DNA from: Actinomycetales bacterium
Lineage (GTDB): Bacteria; Actinomycetota; Actinomycetes; S36-B12
NCBI GenBank assembly: GCA_018970765.1
Contig: JAGWVT010000002.1
Span: 1 to 64,000, forward strand
Length of the DNA stretch: 64,000 bases
Reading direction: 5' to 3'
In this document: piece after piece, positions 33,349 through 42,509 of the stretch
How the letters are laid out: each line of letters opens with the position of its first letter
How positions within the stretch are numbered: position 1 is the first letter of the stretch
Notes under the pieces: model-generated
Seen by the model: only the letters and a program-made list of their open reading frames with translations
Databases searched by the model: none
What the model was told of the DNA's origin: nothing
Position numbers and translations under genes: made by a program

Positions 33349-34134
33349 ATGAGTAACGACCGAATGACCGCGCTCTGCCTCTTCTTGCGAACCCTGCACG
33401 AGCATCCGCCTGGTCAAGCCATGGCTGAAGCGATCGCTCTGGGAGCACTTCGTCCCATGGGTGGAACGGCAGCCACCGTGCACATGGTGCTGGAACCCGA
33501 CGTTGCCACCATGGTCGGCTCATTCGGACTCCTCGAACCTGAGATCAGCAAGGCGGCCTATCTATCACTACGCCTGCCGTTACCCACTCCACAGGCCATC
33601 GCAACTGGCAGTACGTTCACCGGAACAGGCCGCGAACTAATGCAGCGCTTTCCGTTGCTTGGCCTAGATCGTCCCTGGTCCATGCCCCTGGTACCGCGCC
33701 TGGAAGACCGCTACTTTTTCGTGGCGCCAATGCTGCGTAACAGCGTGCCCTATGGCGCGATCTTCACTGCCATGGAGGAACCCTTCCCGCAAAGTCCCGA
33801 GGATTGGGCATATGCCAAAGCAGTGCAGGACATCTGTTCGCTGTGGGGAATTCATGAGATCGACGCCCAGGCCACCCGAAACAAACTGAGCTCTGGAGCC
33901 GGCTCGATCCTCACCGACCGACAACTGCGCGTATTGGAATTGTTGGCGCAGGGCCGAACCAATGAGTCAATTGCCCATGCCTTGGGCTACTCGCTCTCGA
34001 CGATAAAAGCGGACCTGAGGATCCTCTACGACCTCCTTGGCGACGCAAATCGCCTCGAAGTCGTTGCTCGGGCGAAGCAACTGGGCCTTGTTCCCCACCT
34101 GCCAGGTGAACTTGAGACTGAAGACAAGACCTGA
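33349..34134 (+). CDS. LuxR-type transcriptional regulator with GAF-like sensor region
   Basis: A 261-residue regulator. The C-terminal LuxR helix-turn-helix (about residues 190-250) reads LTDRQLRVLELLAQGRTNESIAHALGYSLSTIKADL. The N-terminal 180 residues have the alternating pattern of a GAF-like domain, with FVAPMLRNSVPYGAIFTAMEEPF as a core strand pair. No phosphoacceptor domain is seen. The ATG at 33349 has GGGGA six bases upstream; an ATG at 33328 would add seven residues. It is divergent from the SARP gene and ends three bases before the stop of the L,D-transpeptidase gene. Confidence 0.82.
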   Translation: MSNDRMTALCLFLRTLHEHPPGQAMAEAIALGALRPMGGTAATVHMVLEPDVATMVGSFGLLEPEISKAAYLSLRLPLPTPQAIATGSTFTGTGRELMQRFPLLGLDRPWSMPLVPRLEDRYFFVAPMLRNSVPYGAIFTAMEEPFPQSPEDWAYAKAVQDICSLWGIHEIDAQATRNKLSSGAGSILTDRQLRVLELLAQGRTNESIAHALGYSLSTIKADLRILYDLLGDANRLEVVARAKQLGLVPHLPGELETEDKT

Positions 34135-34137
34135 GAT

Positions 34138-35382
34138 CTAGCCGCTGACTCCAGTTACATCAAACGCCAGGTCTGGCCTGACGGTTGTCAGCACGGGACC
34201 ATTCGCCGAACGCGCGAGCCACTGTGCCCAACTCTCATTCCACAACGTGATCCCATTGCCCAAGTCCTGCTCGCGGCCCGTCCCGCGCACTTCGACGACG
34301 TCGCCAACCAGGGTCTGGTCGTACAGCCATTGAGCATTGTCGGTGCTCATCCCGATACATCCGTGACTGACATTGGCTCGGCCCTGGTATCCGACGGACC
34401 AAGGTGCTGCGTGCACGAACTCGCCCGAATCGGTCACTCGCATGGCGTACTCGACGAGGAGTCGGTAGTACTCCGGATCGTTTCGGGATGTCCCACCCGT
34501 TGACGCATCCATGACGCGGGTGCGCTCTTTGGACATAATCACCTTGACGCCACTCCGGGTCTCCCAGCCCGACTTGCCGGTCGTGATGGGAATCGTACGT
34601 GCCACAGTGCCATCGCGCAGGACCGTTGCCGTAAAGGTTTTGGCATTCACCTGGGTCACCATCGAGGGACCAAAACTGACGGTGTGCACGCTGTCTCGCG
34701 CGCCGTAGACACCGTCCTTGGCCTGGACGCCACGAAGGTCAAGGTGCACCTCAGCATCCATCGAGCCTGGCCAGTAGGTTCTGGGCCGAAACTGCACCTG
34801 CCGATTCGAGGTCCAGGCCCAGGCCCCCTCAATCGGCATGGGCGTGACGATGCGCAGGGCACGCTCCACTTCGGCTCGATTCTCGATCGATCGATCGAAG
34901 GTCACGGTTATTGGCATACCCACCCCGACAGGTTCACCCTCCGCAGGAAAGACCTCGGCCTTGAAAACCGATGAGGGCTCTACGGTGGTGAAGGAATCCT
35001 GTAGTTGGACCTCACGACCCCGGGCATCTACTGCAGTGGCCGCGACGCGATAAGTGCTGCCAAAGGCCAAGGCTTGGTTGTCTGCCTGCCAACGCTTGGA
35101 CTGGGTATCGAAGGTGCCCGGAACAGGACCTTTGGGCCCAGTGACCGTGACATCGACTAAGCGACCGTTGTTCGCCTGCACGATAACGGGCACGGTGACA
35201 TTGACGGGCGTGCTGCTGGTTGGCTGGGCTTCAACCGTGGCCACGGAATTCGGTTGCTGTCCGGTCGTGACCAGGCTGTATGTGGGGAGAAGATCACAGG
35301 CGGTCGTACCGCTGACACCAACAAGGAGCACGGCGGCGGATAGCACGCGTCCGGTGGCGCAGCGCCGGTGCAGATTAGTCAT
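34138..35382 (-). CDS. L,D-transpeptidase with Ig-like domains
   Basis: A 414-residue cell-wall crosslinking enzyme making 3-3 peptide bridges. The N-terminus is a signal peptide with a cysteine after SGTTA near residue 29, a weak lipobox. Two Ig-like domains follow (about 75-260), typical of actinobacterial Ldts. The YkuD catalytic domain has SHGCIGMSTDNAQWLYD with the active-site cysteine. The ATG at 35382 places the signal peptide properly. It is an unusual neighbour for ctaF: such genes are not, to my knowledge, part of the conserved cytochrome block. Confidence 0.9.
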   Translation of the reverse strand: MTNLHRRCATGRVLSAAVLLVGVSGTTACDLLPTYSLVTTGQQPNSVATVEAQPTSSTPVNVTVPVIVQANNGRLVDVTVTGPKGPVPGTFDTQSKRWQADNQALAFGSTYRVAATAVDARGREVQLQDSFTTVEPSSVFKAEVFPAEGEPVGVGMPITVTFDRSIENRAEVERALRIVTPMPIEGAWAWTSNRQVQFRPRTYWPGSMDAEVHLDLRGVQAKDGVYGARDSVHTVSFGPSMVTQVNAKTFTATVLRDGTVARTIPITTGKSGWETRSGVKVIMSKERTRVMDASTGGTSRNDPEYYRLLVEYAMRVTDSGEFVHAAPWSVGYQGRANVSHGCIGMSTDNAQWLYDQTLVGDVVEVRGTGREQDLGNGITLWNESWAQWLARSANGPVLTTVRPDLAFDVTGVSG

Positions 35383-35428
35383 GACCCCACGATTGTGACG
35401 CATGCTGGCCCCGCAAAGCCAATACACA

Positions 35429-35456
35429 CCTCAGGCAGACCTCAGGCAGACCTCAG
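35429..35456. repeat. 11-bp tandem repeat (2.5 copies) at the ctaF stop codon
   Basis: Copies of cctcaggcaga at 35429-35439 and 35440-35450 and a partial third at 35451-35456. Each contains TCA; that in the third is the reverse-strand TGA stop of ctaF. Confidence 0.88.
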
Positions 35457-35848
35457 CGGGCGAAACTCCCGCGGTAGTACTCGAACAGCCAGCCAACCAG
35501 CGAGAGGAGCAAAACGCTGAATCCGAGCACAATCAGCCAGACCGCGAAAATCATGCCGAGGGCGATGAGGAACGCGCCGACGCCCACCCCAAGTGGCCAC
35601 CAGGAGTAGGGGCTGAAGAAGCCGTATTCAGGATCGGCCTCCTCGACTTGGGCCTCCAAACGGTCCTCAGGGCGCGGGTAGACGCGCTTGGACGTGTACA
35701 GCACGTAAAAGGCCACGAGGAAGGCCAGAGCACCAGTGAGGGCGAGAGCGGTCGTACCGATCTCATCGCGGCTGAAGTACCAGTAGACAGCCGCTATCGG
35801 GATGAAGAAGAGCGCACCGAGGCCGAACAGACCACCTTCGATCCGCAT
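35453..35848 (-). CDS. ctaF: Cytochrome c oxidase subunit IV (actinobacterial type)
   Basis: A 131-residue membrane protein with four helices: two N-terminal ones, a loop (SKRVYPRPEDRLEAQVEEADPEYGFFSPYSWWP in parts), then two more. The loop sequence EYGFFSPYSWWPL is a hallmark of CtaF. It starts one base after the ctaD stop and is the last gene of ctaC-ctaD-ctaF. The protein is a structural part of the aa3 oxidase. Confidence 0.93.
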   Translation of the reverse strand: MRIEGGLFGLGALFFIPIAAVYWYFSRDEIGTTALALTGALAFLVAFYVLYTSKRVYPRPEDRLEAQVEEADPEYGFFSPYSWWPLGVGVGAFLIALGMIFAVWLIVLGFSVLLLSLVGWLFEYYRGSFAR

Positions 35849-35849
35849 G

Positions 35850-37556
35850 TCACTGCCCTGCCGCGTTCACCGACTGGGTAGCTGTCGTATGAACCCCCGG
35901 AGCAGCCAATTCCGGGTGGTGCAGATCGAAGGCCGGTCGCTCCGACCTGATCCGGGGCAGCGAGACGAAGTTGTGCCGTGGCGGTGGGCAACTGGTGGCC
36001 CACTCCAGACTGCCACCCCAGCCCCAGGGATCGTCGACGGTGACCTTGGCACCCGACTTCCAGGTCTTGAACACGTTCCAGAGGAAAAACAGAGTTGAGA
36101 CACCGAGAATGGCGGCACCGACCGAGGACACAACGTTGAGGGTCTGGAAGTCATCAACCGCTAGGTAGTCGCCATAGCGACGGGGCATGCCCTGCACGCC
36201 GAGCCAGTGCTGGACGAGGAAGGTCACCTGGAAGCCGATGAACAGCAGCCAGAAGTGGATCTTGCCCAGTCGCTCGTCAAGCATTTTCCCGGTCATCTTG
36301 GGCCACCAGAAGTACAGGCCGGCGAAGAACAGGAAGACCACCGTGCCGAACACCGTGTAGTGGAAGTGCGCAACGACGAAGTACGAGTCCGAGACGTGGA
36401 AATCAAGCGGGGGCGCGGAGAGGATGATTCCCGTGAGGCCACCGAACAAGAAGGTCACCAAGAAGCCCATGGTCCACAGCATGGGTGTGTCGAACTGCAC
36501 CGACCCCTTCCACATGGTTCCGATCCAGTTGAAGAACTTCACGCCCGTTGGCACGGCGATCAACATGGTCATGAGGGCAAAGAAGGGCAGGTAAACCGAT
36601 CCCGTCACGTACATGTGATGCGCCCACACCGCCACAGAGAGCGCGCCAATGGCCATGGTCGCGAACACCAAACCCTTGTAGCCGAAGATGGGCTTGCGTG
36701 AGAACACCGGAATGATCTCGCTGGCGATTCCGAAGAACGGTAGCGCGAGGATGTAGACCTCGGGATGCCCGAAGAACCAGAACAGGTGCTGCCACAGGAT
36801 GGCGCCACCGTTTTCCGACTCGAACACCACCGCCCCGAACTGTCGATCAATGAACGCTACGACGAGTGCGGCAGCCAGAACGGGGAAGGCAATGAGCACG
36901 AGTACCGAGGTGATGAAGATGGTCCAGGTGAAGATGGGCATGCGAAACATGGTCATGCCCGGCGCCCGCATGCAGAAGATCGTGGTCACGAAGTTGACGC
37001 CGCCCAGGATCGTGCCTAGGCCACCCATCGCAAGTCCAAGGAGCCACAGATCTGCGCCCACCTCGGGAGAATTGACCGCGTTGCTCAGGGGGGCGTAAGC
37101 AAACCATCCGAAGGCCGCCGCGCCACCCGGCGTGAAGAAGCCCATGGCCACGGTGATTCCACCGAACAGGAACAACCAGTAGCCCAGCATGTTCAAGCGC
37201 GGGAACGCCACATCAGGCGAACCGATCTGCAGCGGCATGATCACGTTCGCGAAGCCGACGAAGAGTGGGGTCGCAAAGAGGAACAGCATGATTGTGCCGT
37301 GCATGGTGAAGAGTTGGTTGTACTGCTCGAGGCTGATGAACTGCAGTTGCGGCGTCGCCAGTTCTGCGCGCATCACTAGGGCCATAGCCCCGGCTAGCAG
37401 GAACCAGATAGTCGCAGTGATCAGGTAGAGGTAGCCGATCTTCTTGTGGTCAGTGGTCGTGATCCAGTCCACGATCGCCTTGCCCAGCGACCGCTGACTG
37501 GGCCGTGGCGGTTCTGGCGCAACGGTCGACGCTGGGGGTTCGCTCAGGATCGTCAT
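35850..37556 (-). CDS. ctaD: Cytochrome c oxidase subunit I
   Basis: A 568-residue heme-copper oxidase subunit I with twelve predicted helices, holding heme a and the heme a3-CuB oxygen-reducing site. The CuB region [16 protein letters not shown] with the cross-linked His-Tyr pair is present, as is the [12 protein letters not shown] heme-ligand helix. The start overlaps ctaC by four bases. The N-terminal 30 residues are a cytoplasmic extension rich in Pro and Ser. Confidence 0.96.
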   Translation of the reverse strand: MTILSEPPASTVAPEPPRPSQRSLGKAIVDWITTTDHKKIGYLYLITATIWFLLAGAMALVMRAELATPQLQFISLEQYNQLFTMHGTIMLFLFATPLFVGFANVIMPLQIGSPDVAFPRLNMLGYWLFLFGGITVAMGFFTPGGAAAFGWFAYAPLSNAVNSPEVGADLWLLGLAMGGLGTILGGVNFVTTIFCMRAPGMTMFRMPIFTWTIFITSVLVLIAFPVLAAALVVAFIDRQFGAVVFESENGGAILWQHLFWFFGHPEVYILALPFFGIASEIIPVFSRKPIFGYKGLVFATMAIGALSVAVWAHHMYVTGSVYLPFFALMTMLIAVPTGVKFFNWIGTMWKGSVQFDTPMLWTMGFLVTFLFGGLTGIILSAPPLDFHVSDSYFVVAHFHYTVFGTVVFLFFAGLYFWWPKMTGKMLDERLGKIHFWLLFIGFQVTFLVQHWLGVQGMPRRYGDYLAVDDFQTLNVVSSVGAAILGVSTLFFLWNVFKTWKSGAKVTVDDPWGWGGSLEWATSCPPPRHNFVSLPRIRSERPAFDLHHPELAAPGVHTTATQSVNAAGQ

Positions 37557-38404
37557 AGCAGTCGCTCGCTTTCTCGCTGACCCTCATCTGTGCTGCGTCC
37601 AGTGTCGAGCAGACCAGTCTGGCCCTGCTCCCGCAGCGACTCTACGAATGCATCGAATTCCGCCTGGTCGACAACCTTGACGTTGAAGAGCATCCGCGCG
37701 TGCTCGGTTCCGCACAATTCCGCGCATTTACCCGGGTAGAACCCCACCTTGTTGGGCGTCAACTCGAAGACATTCGTTTTGCCGGGAATGACGTCCATCT
37801 TGAATAGGAATGCTGGGATCCAAAATGAGTGGATGACGTCCGGCGAAGTCAGCTCAAACCGAACGCGTTGGTCGACAGGGAGCACCAGCGTCGGAAGTAC
37901 GTCCGGTGTGCCCACGGCGTAGACATCTTGGTCGAGGTAGTTGAACCCCCAGCTCCACCGGAAGCCCACCACGTTGACTGTCAAGTCTTCGTTGTTGCGC
38001 ACGGTCAGCAACTCGGTCTGATCGCGGGCGGTAAACCAGAACAATCCGAGAATCATGATCAGTGGCACGACCGTGTACAACAGTTCGATCGGCAGGTTGT
38101 ACTTGGTCTGCTCCGGAGCTCCCGCGCGCTTGCGTCGCCGGTATGCGATCGCCGCCCACAGCATCAAGCCCCAGGTCAGGGCGCCGACGCCCCATGCGGC
38201 AATCCATGATCCGTTCCAGAGGTTCACGATCATCGGGCCCTCTGCAGTGGCGGGCTCTGGGAGATCGAAGAAGAACGCTTGATTAGCGGTGCAGCCGGCA
38301 AGAGCGCTTGACGCAAGCAGCAGGACCGCTGTCAATGCGGCAATCTGCGGAGCCCTGGCACGGCGTGCCCGCTCCGTTATGCCGCTGGTGGGGATGGGAG
38401 CCAC
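37553..38404 (-). CDS. ctaC: Cytochrome c oxidase subunit II
   Basis: A 283-residue lipoprotein-type subunit II. The lipobox ALAGC is at about residues 34-38, then two helices and a cupredoxin domain with the CuA site [14 protein letters not shown] near residue 235. It receives electrons from QcrC within the supercomplex. The GTG at 38404 has GGGAAGG a few bases upstream. It starts the reverse-strand ctaCDF operon, which faces ctaE-qcrCAB with three unrelated genes in between. Confidence 0.95.
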   Translation of the reverse strand: MAPIPTSGITERARRARAPQIAALTAVLLLASSALAGCTANQAFFFDLPEPATAEGPMIVNLWNGSWIAAWGVGALTWGLMLWAAIAYRRRKRAGAPEQTKYNLPIELLYTVVPLIMILGLFWFTARDQTELLTVRNNEDLTVNVVGFRWSWGFNYLDQDVYAVGTPDVLPTLVLPVDQRVRFELTSPDVIHSFWIPAFLFKMDVIPGKTNVFELTPNKVGFYPGKCAELCGTEHARMLFNVKVVDQAEFDAFVESLREQGQTGLLDTGRSTDEGQRESERLL

Positions 38405-38541
38405 GCCTACCTTCCCTAGATGAGAAATCCGACCAGACCTGACCCGGTCGCTGCTGCTGCGAGATTAGCGCACGGTCGCACTGTCCTCACGGGCATCCCA
38501 TGTGACCTTCGTCCTGATCATCAGCCTCGGCGAGCATGCGG

Positions 38542-38547
38542 CAGGCT
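38542..38547 (+). promoter_or_regulatory. -10-like box (CAGGCT) before the NifS-like gene
   Basis: CAGGCT, six bases, ATG at 38554. It has the same spacing as the TAGGCT boxes elsewhere, with one departure from consensus. Confidence 0.35.
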
Positions 38548-38553
38548 GGGCAG

Positions 38554-39702
38554 ATGCAGGCACCACCCGGCTATCTGGACGCCCTTGGCGGACAGCCCAT
38601 GTTGCCCATCGCATCAGCCGCCATGGCGGCGGCACTGGAGTCCGCCTGGGCAGACCCGGCGCGCCTGCACCACCTCGGTCGCCGTGCCGGCCTCGTCCTG
38701 GACGCCACCCGGGCCAGCCTCGCCCAATCGCTCACCGCCCTTGGTGACGAGTACTCCGATCCCGTGCACCCCGACGAGGTCTACCTGACCTCCTCACTGG
38801 CAGCAGCTGCCACTTTTGCCATCACCGGCACCCTTGGCGGACAGCCCACGAGCGTTGCTGCGGCCCCGATCCTGGCCAGCGCCGTTGAGGTAGGCATCGT
38901 TCTGGACCTAGTCGAGGGCTACCCGAATCGCCTACTGCCGGTAGACGACCGCGGTCGGGTCTTGGTGGGCGCGGCTCGGGACGGCCTGGCCGCTGGGTCG
39001 CCACTGCTATGCCTGCAGGTAGCGAACGGGGAGGTCGGGACTAGGCAGCCAATCACCGCGGTGGCGGGCCTCGCGCAGGCCGCAGGGACCCTACTCCTGG
39101 CGGACGCCACGGCCTGTGTCGCGCGCACCCCCATCCCCCCCGGCTGGTCCATGCTGATGGCCGCCGGCCGCGACTGGGGTGGCCCTCCCGGAATGGCTGT
39201 TCTCGTGGTTCGTCGATCGACACGGTTGGCATTGCCACCAGGCAGCGAGCGCGGCTGGCTGGGCGGCTTCCCGGATATCCCTTCGGCCGCGGGTGCCGCC
39301 GCCGCCTTGGAGGCTCTCCTGCCCGTCTGGGAGCAGGAGGCCGCGAACAGCCGCGCCATGATCGATCGGATCCGCGAGCAGGTCACAGCGATCCCGGACG
39401 TGGCTTGCGTGGGAGACCCCGCCGATCGCCTCCCGCACGTGGTGACCTTCTCGGTGCTCTATGCCAACGGAGAGGCGCTAGTCAGTGAGCTGGACCGCCG
39501 AGGGTTTGCCGTGGCCAGTGGCTCTGCCTGTGTCGCAGAGCATGAAAGACCAAGCCACGTCCTCGCCGCGATGGGCGCATACACCGGCGGCAACGTTCGC
39601 GTCAGCCTGCCCTGGGCCTGCAGCGAGCAGACAGTGCAGGACTTCCTCACGCAACTCCCCCTGGCCATCGCCGCGGTCCGCGAGCCCCTGGTGACCTCGT
39701 GA
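38554..39702 (+). CDS. NifS-like class V aminotransferase-fold protein lacking the PLP lysine
   Basis: A 382-residue protein of the cysteine desulfurase fold. The catalytic-cysteine region VASGSACVAEHERPSHVL is present near residue 325. The PLP-binding lysine is not: where NifS/IscS enzymes have S-x-H-K-x-x-GPKG, this protein has AAGRDWGGPPG. Both the histidine and the lysine are replaced, and other PLP contacts (for example the H in the SGATE-type loop) are also unclear. Ordinary PLP-dependent desulfuration is therefore unlikely. A TusA gene starts in a 4-nt overlap; in many actinobacteria, as I recall, the two domains are fused into one protein. A sulfur-carrier or scaffold role is inferred. 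Confidence 0.8.
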   Translation: MQAPPGYLDALGGQPMLPIASAAMAAALESAWADPARLHHLGRRAGLVLDATRASLAQSLTALGDEYSDPVHPDEVYLTSSLAAAATFAITGTLGGQPTSVAAAPILASAVEVGIVLDLVEGYPNRLLPVDDRGRVLVGAARDGLAAGSPLLCLQVANGEVGTRQPITAVAGLAQAAGTLLLADATACVARTPIPPGWSMLMAAGRDWGGPPGMAVLVVRRSTRLALPPGSERGWLGGFPDIPSAAGAAAALEALLPVWEQEAANSRAMIDRIREQVTAIPDVACVGDPADRLPHVVTFSVLYANGEALVSELDRRGFAVASGSACVAEHERPSHVLAAMGAYTGGNVRVSLPWACSEQTVQDFLTQLPLAIAAVREPLVTS

Positions 39703-39959
39703 CACAGCAGCCCGCCACTTGGCTTGATGAGCGCGGCAGCCGCTGTCCGCAACCCATCATCGCCCTGGCCAAGGCGACAGCGCAGGCACGGGAAGGCACC
39801 GTGCTGGGTTTGCTCAGCGACGATCCGGCTGCGCAGTTCGACGTGCCGGCCTGGTGTCGGATGAAGGGCGTGCACCTGTTGGCGGCAATGCCTGCCCCGG
39901 ACGATGGTGCAGGGACAGCCTTCATCGTCCAAGTACCTAACACCAGCCCGAAGCAGTGA
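39699..39959 (+). CDS. TusA-family sulfur carrier
   Basis: An 86-residue TusA/SirA-like protein. The CPxP motif that carries the persulfide reads RCPQPIIALAK at about residues 11-21, and the second half DDPAAQFDVPAWCRMKGVHLL matches the family. The GTG start overlaps the NifS-like stop by four bases, so the two products are made together, probably in equal amounts. It would accept sulfur from, or hand it to, the NifS-like partner's cysteine. Confidence 0.9.
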   Translation: MTQQPATWLDERGSRCPQPIIALAKATAQAREGTVLGLLSDDPAAQFDVPAWCRMKGVHLLAAMPAPDDGAGTAFIVQVPNTSPKQ

Positions 39960-40003
39960 CCCCGACACCGTGACATAGGGGCAGGCACTTTTCGCTAAGG
40001 AAC

Positions 40004-40660
40004 TCAAGAAAGGCGTGGTGCAAGATTCAATGCGCGACCAAGCCGAGTCAAATACTGCTGACGCGAGATCGCGACCGCGCCCAAACTGGCGAGGTGGTCG
40101 GTGCGCCACTGAACGTCCAGCAAGCGGTCCGATTCTGAGTCATCAAGTGCATCGACCAGCGTGCACAGCGCCACCTTTGACGCATCTCGCTTGAGGTGGA
40201 ACATCGACTCACCAGCAAAGAGTCCGCCGATCTGCACGCCATACAGTCCTCCGACCAATTCGCCGTGGTACCACGTCTCGACGGAGTGCGCCCATCCCAT
40301 ACTGTGCAGTGCGCAGTAGGCATTGATGAACGGTTCGGTGATCCAGCCGCTGGGCCGAGGGAGCTTGGCGCAGGCCGCGATCACCTCAGCGAATGCGCGA
40401 TTGATGGTGACCTCATAGTGGCGCGTCGCGGACCGCAGTGAGCGGCTGATGCGTAGAGCATCCAGCGGCAGCACGCCGCGCGGATCCGGTGACCACCAGC
40501 CCAACACCCCGGTCTCAACGTCCATCGGGAACAGACCTGAGCGGTAGGCCTGCAGGAGAGTGCTGGGATTCAGGTCTGCGCCGATACCCACCAGGTCGAT
40601 CCCGGGCTCGGCCAACGCAGGGTTCGGCAGGTCCCACATGCAGGGGCCTGGCTCAATCAT
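40004..40660 (-). CDS. aat: Leucyl/phenylalanyl-tRNA-protein transferase
   Basis: A 218-residue N-end-rule enzyme that adds Leu or Phe to proteins with N-terminal Arg or Lys, marking them for ClpS-ClpAP. Family motifs GLFPMD, WWSPDPRGVLPLD, VGGLYGVQIGGLFAGESMF and the C-terminal region are clear. The ATG at 40660 is chosen because MIEPGPCMWDLP leads straight into the domain and the adenosine kinase gene ends ten bases before it. No ClpS gene is in the window. Confidence 0.93.
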   Translation of the reverse strand: MIEPGPCMWDLPNPALAEPGIDLVGIGADLNPSTLLQAYRSGLFPMDVETGVLGWWSPDPRGVLPLDALRISRSLRSATRHYEVTINRAFAEVIAACAKLPRPSGWITEPFINAYCALHSMGWAHSVETWYHGELVGGLYGVQIGGLFAGESMFHLKRDASKVALCTLVDALDDSESDRLLDVQWRTDHLASLGAVAISRQQYLTRLGRALNLAPRLS

Positions 40661-40670
40661 TGGGTTCGGC

Positions 40671-41657
40671 TCAGGGGCGCGGACAGGACAGGTGTGGTTC
40701 GACCTCGGCCGCGGCCGCGTCACCATAGGTACGAGCCATGCGCTCCAGGAAGTGACGTTGCGCAAGTTCGTACTCCTGGGTGCCGATCGTCTCAATCACA
40801 TAGGTCGCCAGCAGTGCGCCGATCTGCGCACTTCGCTCATCGCCCAACCCCCAGGCCTGACCAGCCAAGAATCCGGCACGAAATGCGTCACCCACGCCAG
40901 TCGGATCAGCTCGGCGATCCTCCTCAGCGACCTTGACGGAGACGGGCACCTCGCCGCGCCGCTCAACGCGTGCCCCTTCCGGGCCAAGGGTGATGACCCA
41001 CGTCTCAACGCGCTCGGCGATCTGCGCCGCCGACCAACCGGTCTTCTGCTGGATGAGCGCCGACTCGTATTCATTCGTGAAGAGGTAGGTAGCACCCTCC
41101 ACAAGGGGTCGGATGTCCGCACCCTCCATGCGTGCGAGCTGCTGGCTTGGATCGGCCGCAAAGGGGTATCCCCGGAACCGACATTCCTCGGTGTGTCGAA
41201 CCATTGCCTCGGGGTCGTTGGCGCCGATCAAGACAACATCGGCCGCGCCAACGAGGTCGACGACCGGGCGAAGTTCGATGTTGCGCGCCTCGCTCATCGC
41301 ACCCGGGTAGAAGGATGCAATCTGGTTCTGTTCCATATCCGTGGTGCAAATAAACCGGGCCGTCTGCTTGGTATCGGAGACGTGAACACCGCGAGTGTCA
41401 ACGCCGTGACGTTGCAGCCAGGATTCGTAGTCGGCGAAATCCGGACCAACGGCACCGACCAGCACTGGGCGCAGCCCAAGGCACCCCATACCGAAGGCAA
41501 TATTCGGAGCGACTCCGCCGCGGCGCACCTCAAGTTCTTCAACGAGGAATGACAGCGACACCTTGTCCAACTTGTCGGCCACCAGGGAGTCAGAGAACTT
41601 CCCAGGGAAGGTCATCAGGTGATCGGTGGCTATGGATCCGCAGATGAGCACGCTCAC
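40671..41657 (-). CDS. adoK: Adenosine kinase (PfkB family)
   Basis: A 328-residue ribokinase-fold kinase. It closely follows the M. tuberculosis adenosine kinase Rv2202c as I remember it: GSIATDHLM at the start, KVSLSFLV, YPGAMSEARNI, IGANDPEAM, FAADPSQQLARM and the catalytic DPTGVGDAFRAGF. Mycobacterial AdoK is unlike eukaryotic adenosine kinases and makes AMP from adenosine for purine salvage. The GTG at 41657 gives the same N-terminal length as that protein and has TAGTGT eight bases upstream; a GTG four codons earlier is the alternative. aat follows ten bases after its stop. Confidence 0.9.
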   Translation of the reverse strand: MSVLICGSIATDHLMTFPGKFSDSLVADKLDKVSLSFLVEELEVRRGGVAPNIAFGMGCLGLRPVLVGAVGPDFADYESWLQRHGVDTRGVHVSDTKQTARFICTTDMEQNQIASFYPGAMSEARNIELRPVVDLVGAADVVLIGANDPEAMVRHTEECRFRGYPFAADPSQQLARMEGADIRPLVEGATYLFTNEYESALIQQKTGWSAAQIAERVETWVITLGPEGARVERRGEVPVSVKVAEEDRRADPTGVGDAFRAGFLAGQAWGLGDERSAQIGALLATYVIETIGTQEYELAQRHFLERMARTYGDAAAAEVEPHLSCPRP

Positions 41658-41715
41658 GTTGGCGCACACTACCGCCGCGTGTGCGTCTGCACATGCGGGG
41701 GCAGTGCATGGTTCA

Positions 41716-42474
41716 TCAGATGAGTGGTTCCGGGCGGCCGAAGCGGGTCGTCACGCCAGGGGACCACAGCCCCGCTAGGTCCGGGACCGGGGGTACCTGC
41801 AGACCGGCAGCGGCCAGCAGGTCCTGATCGAGGTCGAGCACCTGAGCCCGATACAGCGGCCAGGGCTCGTGTTCATTGGGCGTCCAAAAGGTCACCGAGC
41901 CTCGGCGGCCTGGGACGTGTACCGCGTGGTGCAGACCCCAACGTGCGGTGAGGAACTCCTCCAGTGGCGTGGGCACGACAGGTGCACCTACCTGGATCTG
42001 CAGGCAAGAACGTGGCCCGGCGGTTGGCCAGCGACGCTCACTGCGGTACCACCAGGTCGTCGCACGCTGTCGCACCTGCATGCTCGCCCACACGTAGGGA
42101 AGCTGGTAAGCCACCCGGGCCGCCAGCACGGTCGCCAGCCGACTTGCCTCCAGGCTGGCAAACACCACACCGTGGCGTCCCGCGTCGTCCACCGAATAGA
42201 ACCGAACGTTTGTCTCCGGAAAGGTGCCGAGCCATGGCAAGGCCCACCGCACGCCGAACCCGGCGTCGGCCATGACAAACGCCACAAGCCCCACGTATGC
42301 CTTGCCCTCGAATAGGTCTGGCCGAGTTCCAGCGGGCAACAGGTCCGCAACCCGGTCTTGATCAACCTGCCAATGCACGAACGTGACGTAACGCCACTGC
42401 TGCTGCGAAAGCGCGCGACCCGGCAGGGGTGGAGCAAGCCGAGCAAAATCCTTCGGCAGCCCGGGTACCGACAT
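41716..42474 (-). CDS. DUF2071 family protein
   Basis: A 252-residue protein of the DUF2071/YqjF family (acetoacetate-decarboxylase-like fold in known structures; activity unknown). Family features are RYVTFVHWQVDQDRVADLLPAGT, KAYVGLVAFVMADAG, TNVRFYSVDD and GVVFASLEASRL. The start lies in a 14-bp tandem repeat; I take the last ATG (42474), with a GTG one codon upstream. The preceding DUF393 gene ends in the same repeat 28 bases away. Confidence 0.85.
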   Translation of the reverse strand: MSVPGLPKDFARLAPPLPGRALSQQQWRYVTFVHWQVDQDRVADLLPAGTRPDLFEGKAYVGLVAFVMADAGFGVRWALPWLGTFPETNVRFYSVDDAGRHGVVFASLEASRLATVLAARVAYQLPYVWASMQVRQRATTWWYRSERRWPTAGPRSCLQIQVGAPVVPTPLEEFLTARWGLHHAVHVPGRRGSVTFWTPNEHEPWPLYRAQVLDLDQDLLAAAGLQVPPVPDLAGLWSPGVTTRFGRPEPLI

Positions 42475-42509
42475 CACTGGAGAGACATCACTGGAGAGAC
42501 ATCACTGGA
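42470..42509. repeat. 14-bp tandem repeat (2.9 copies) at a stop/start junction
   Basis: Copies of gacatcactggaga at 42470-42483 and 42484-42497 and a 12-bp third copy at 42498-42509. Read on the reverse strand, each contains GTGATG, a stop overlapping a start. The third holds the DUF393 stop, and the first holds the DUF2071 start. Confidence 0.9.

Noticed and set aside
38554..39702. Frameshift as the cause of the missing PLP lysine
   Set aside because: The frame is continuous and conserved family residues flank the altered AAGRDWGGPPG segment on both sides, so a real substitution is likelier than a sequencing error.
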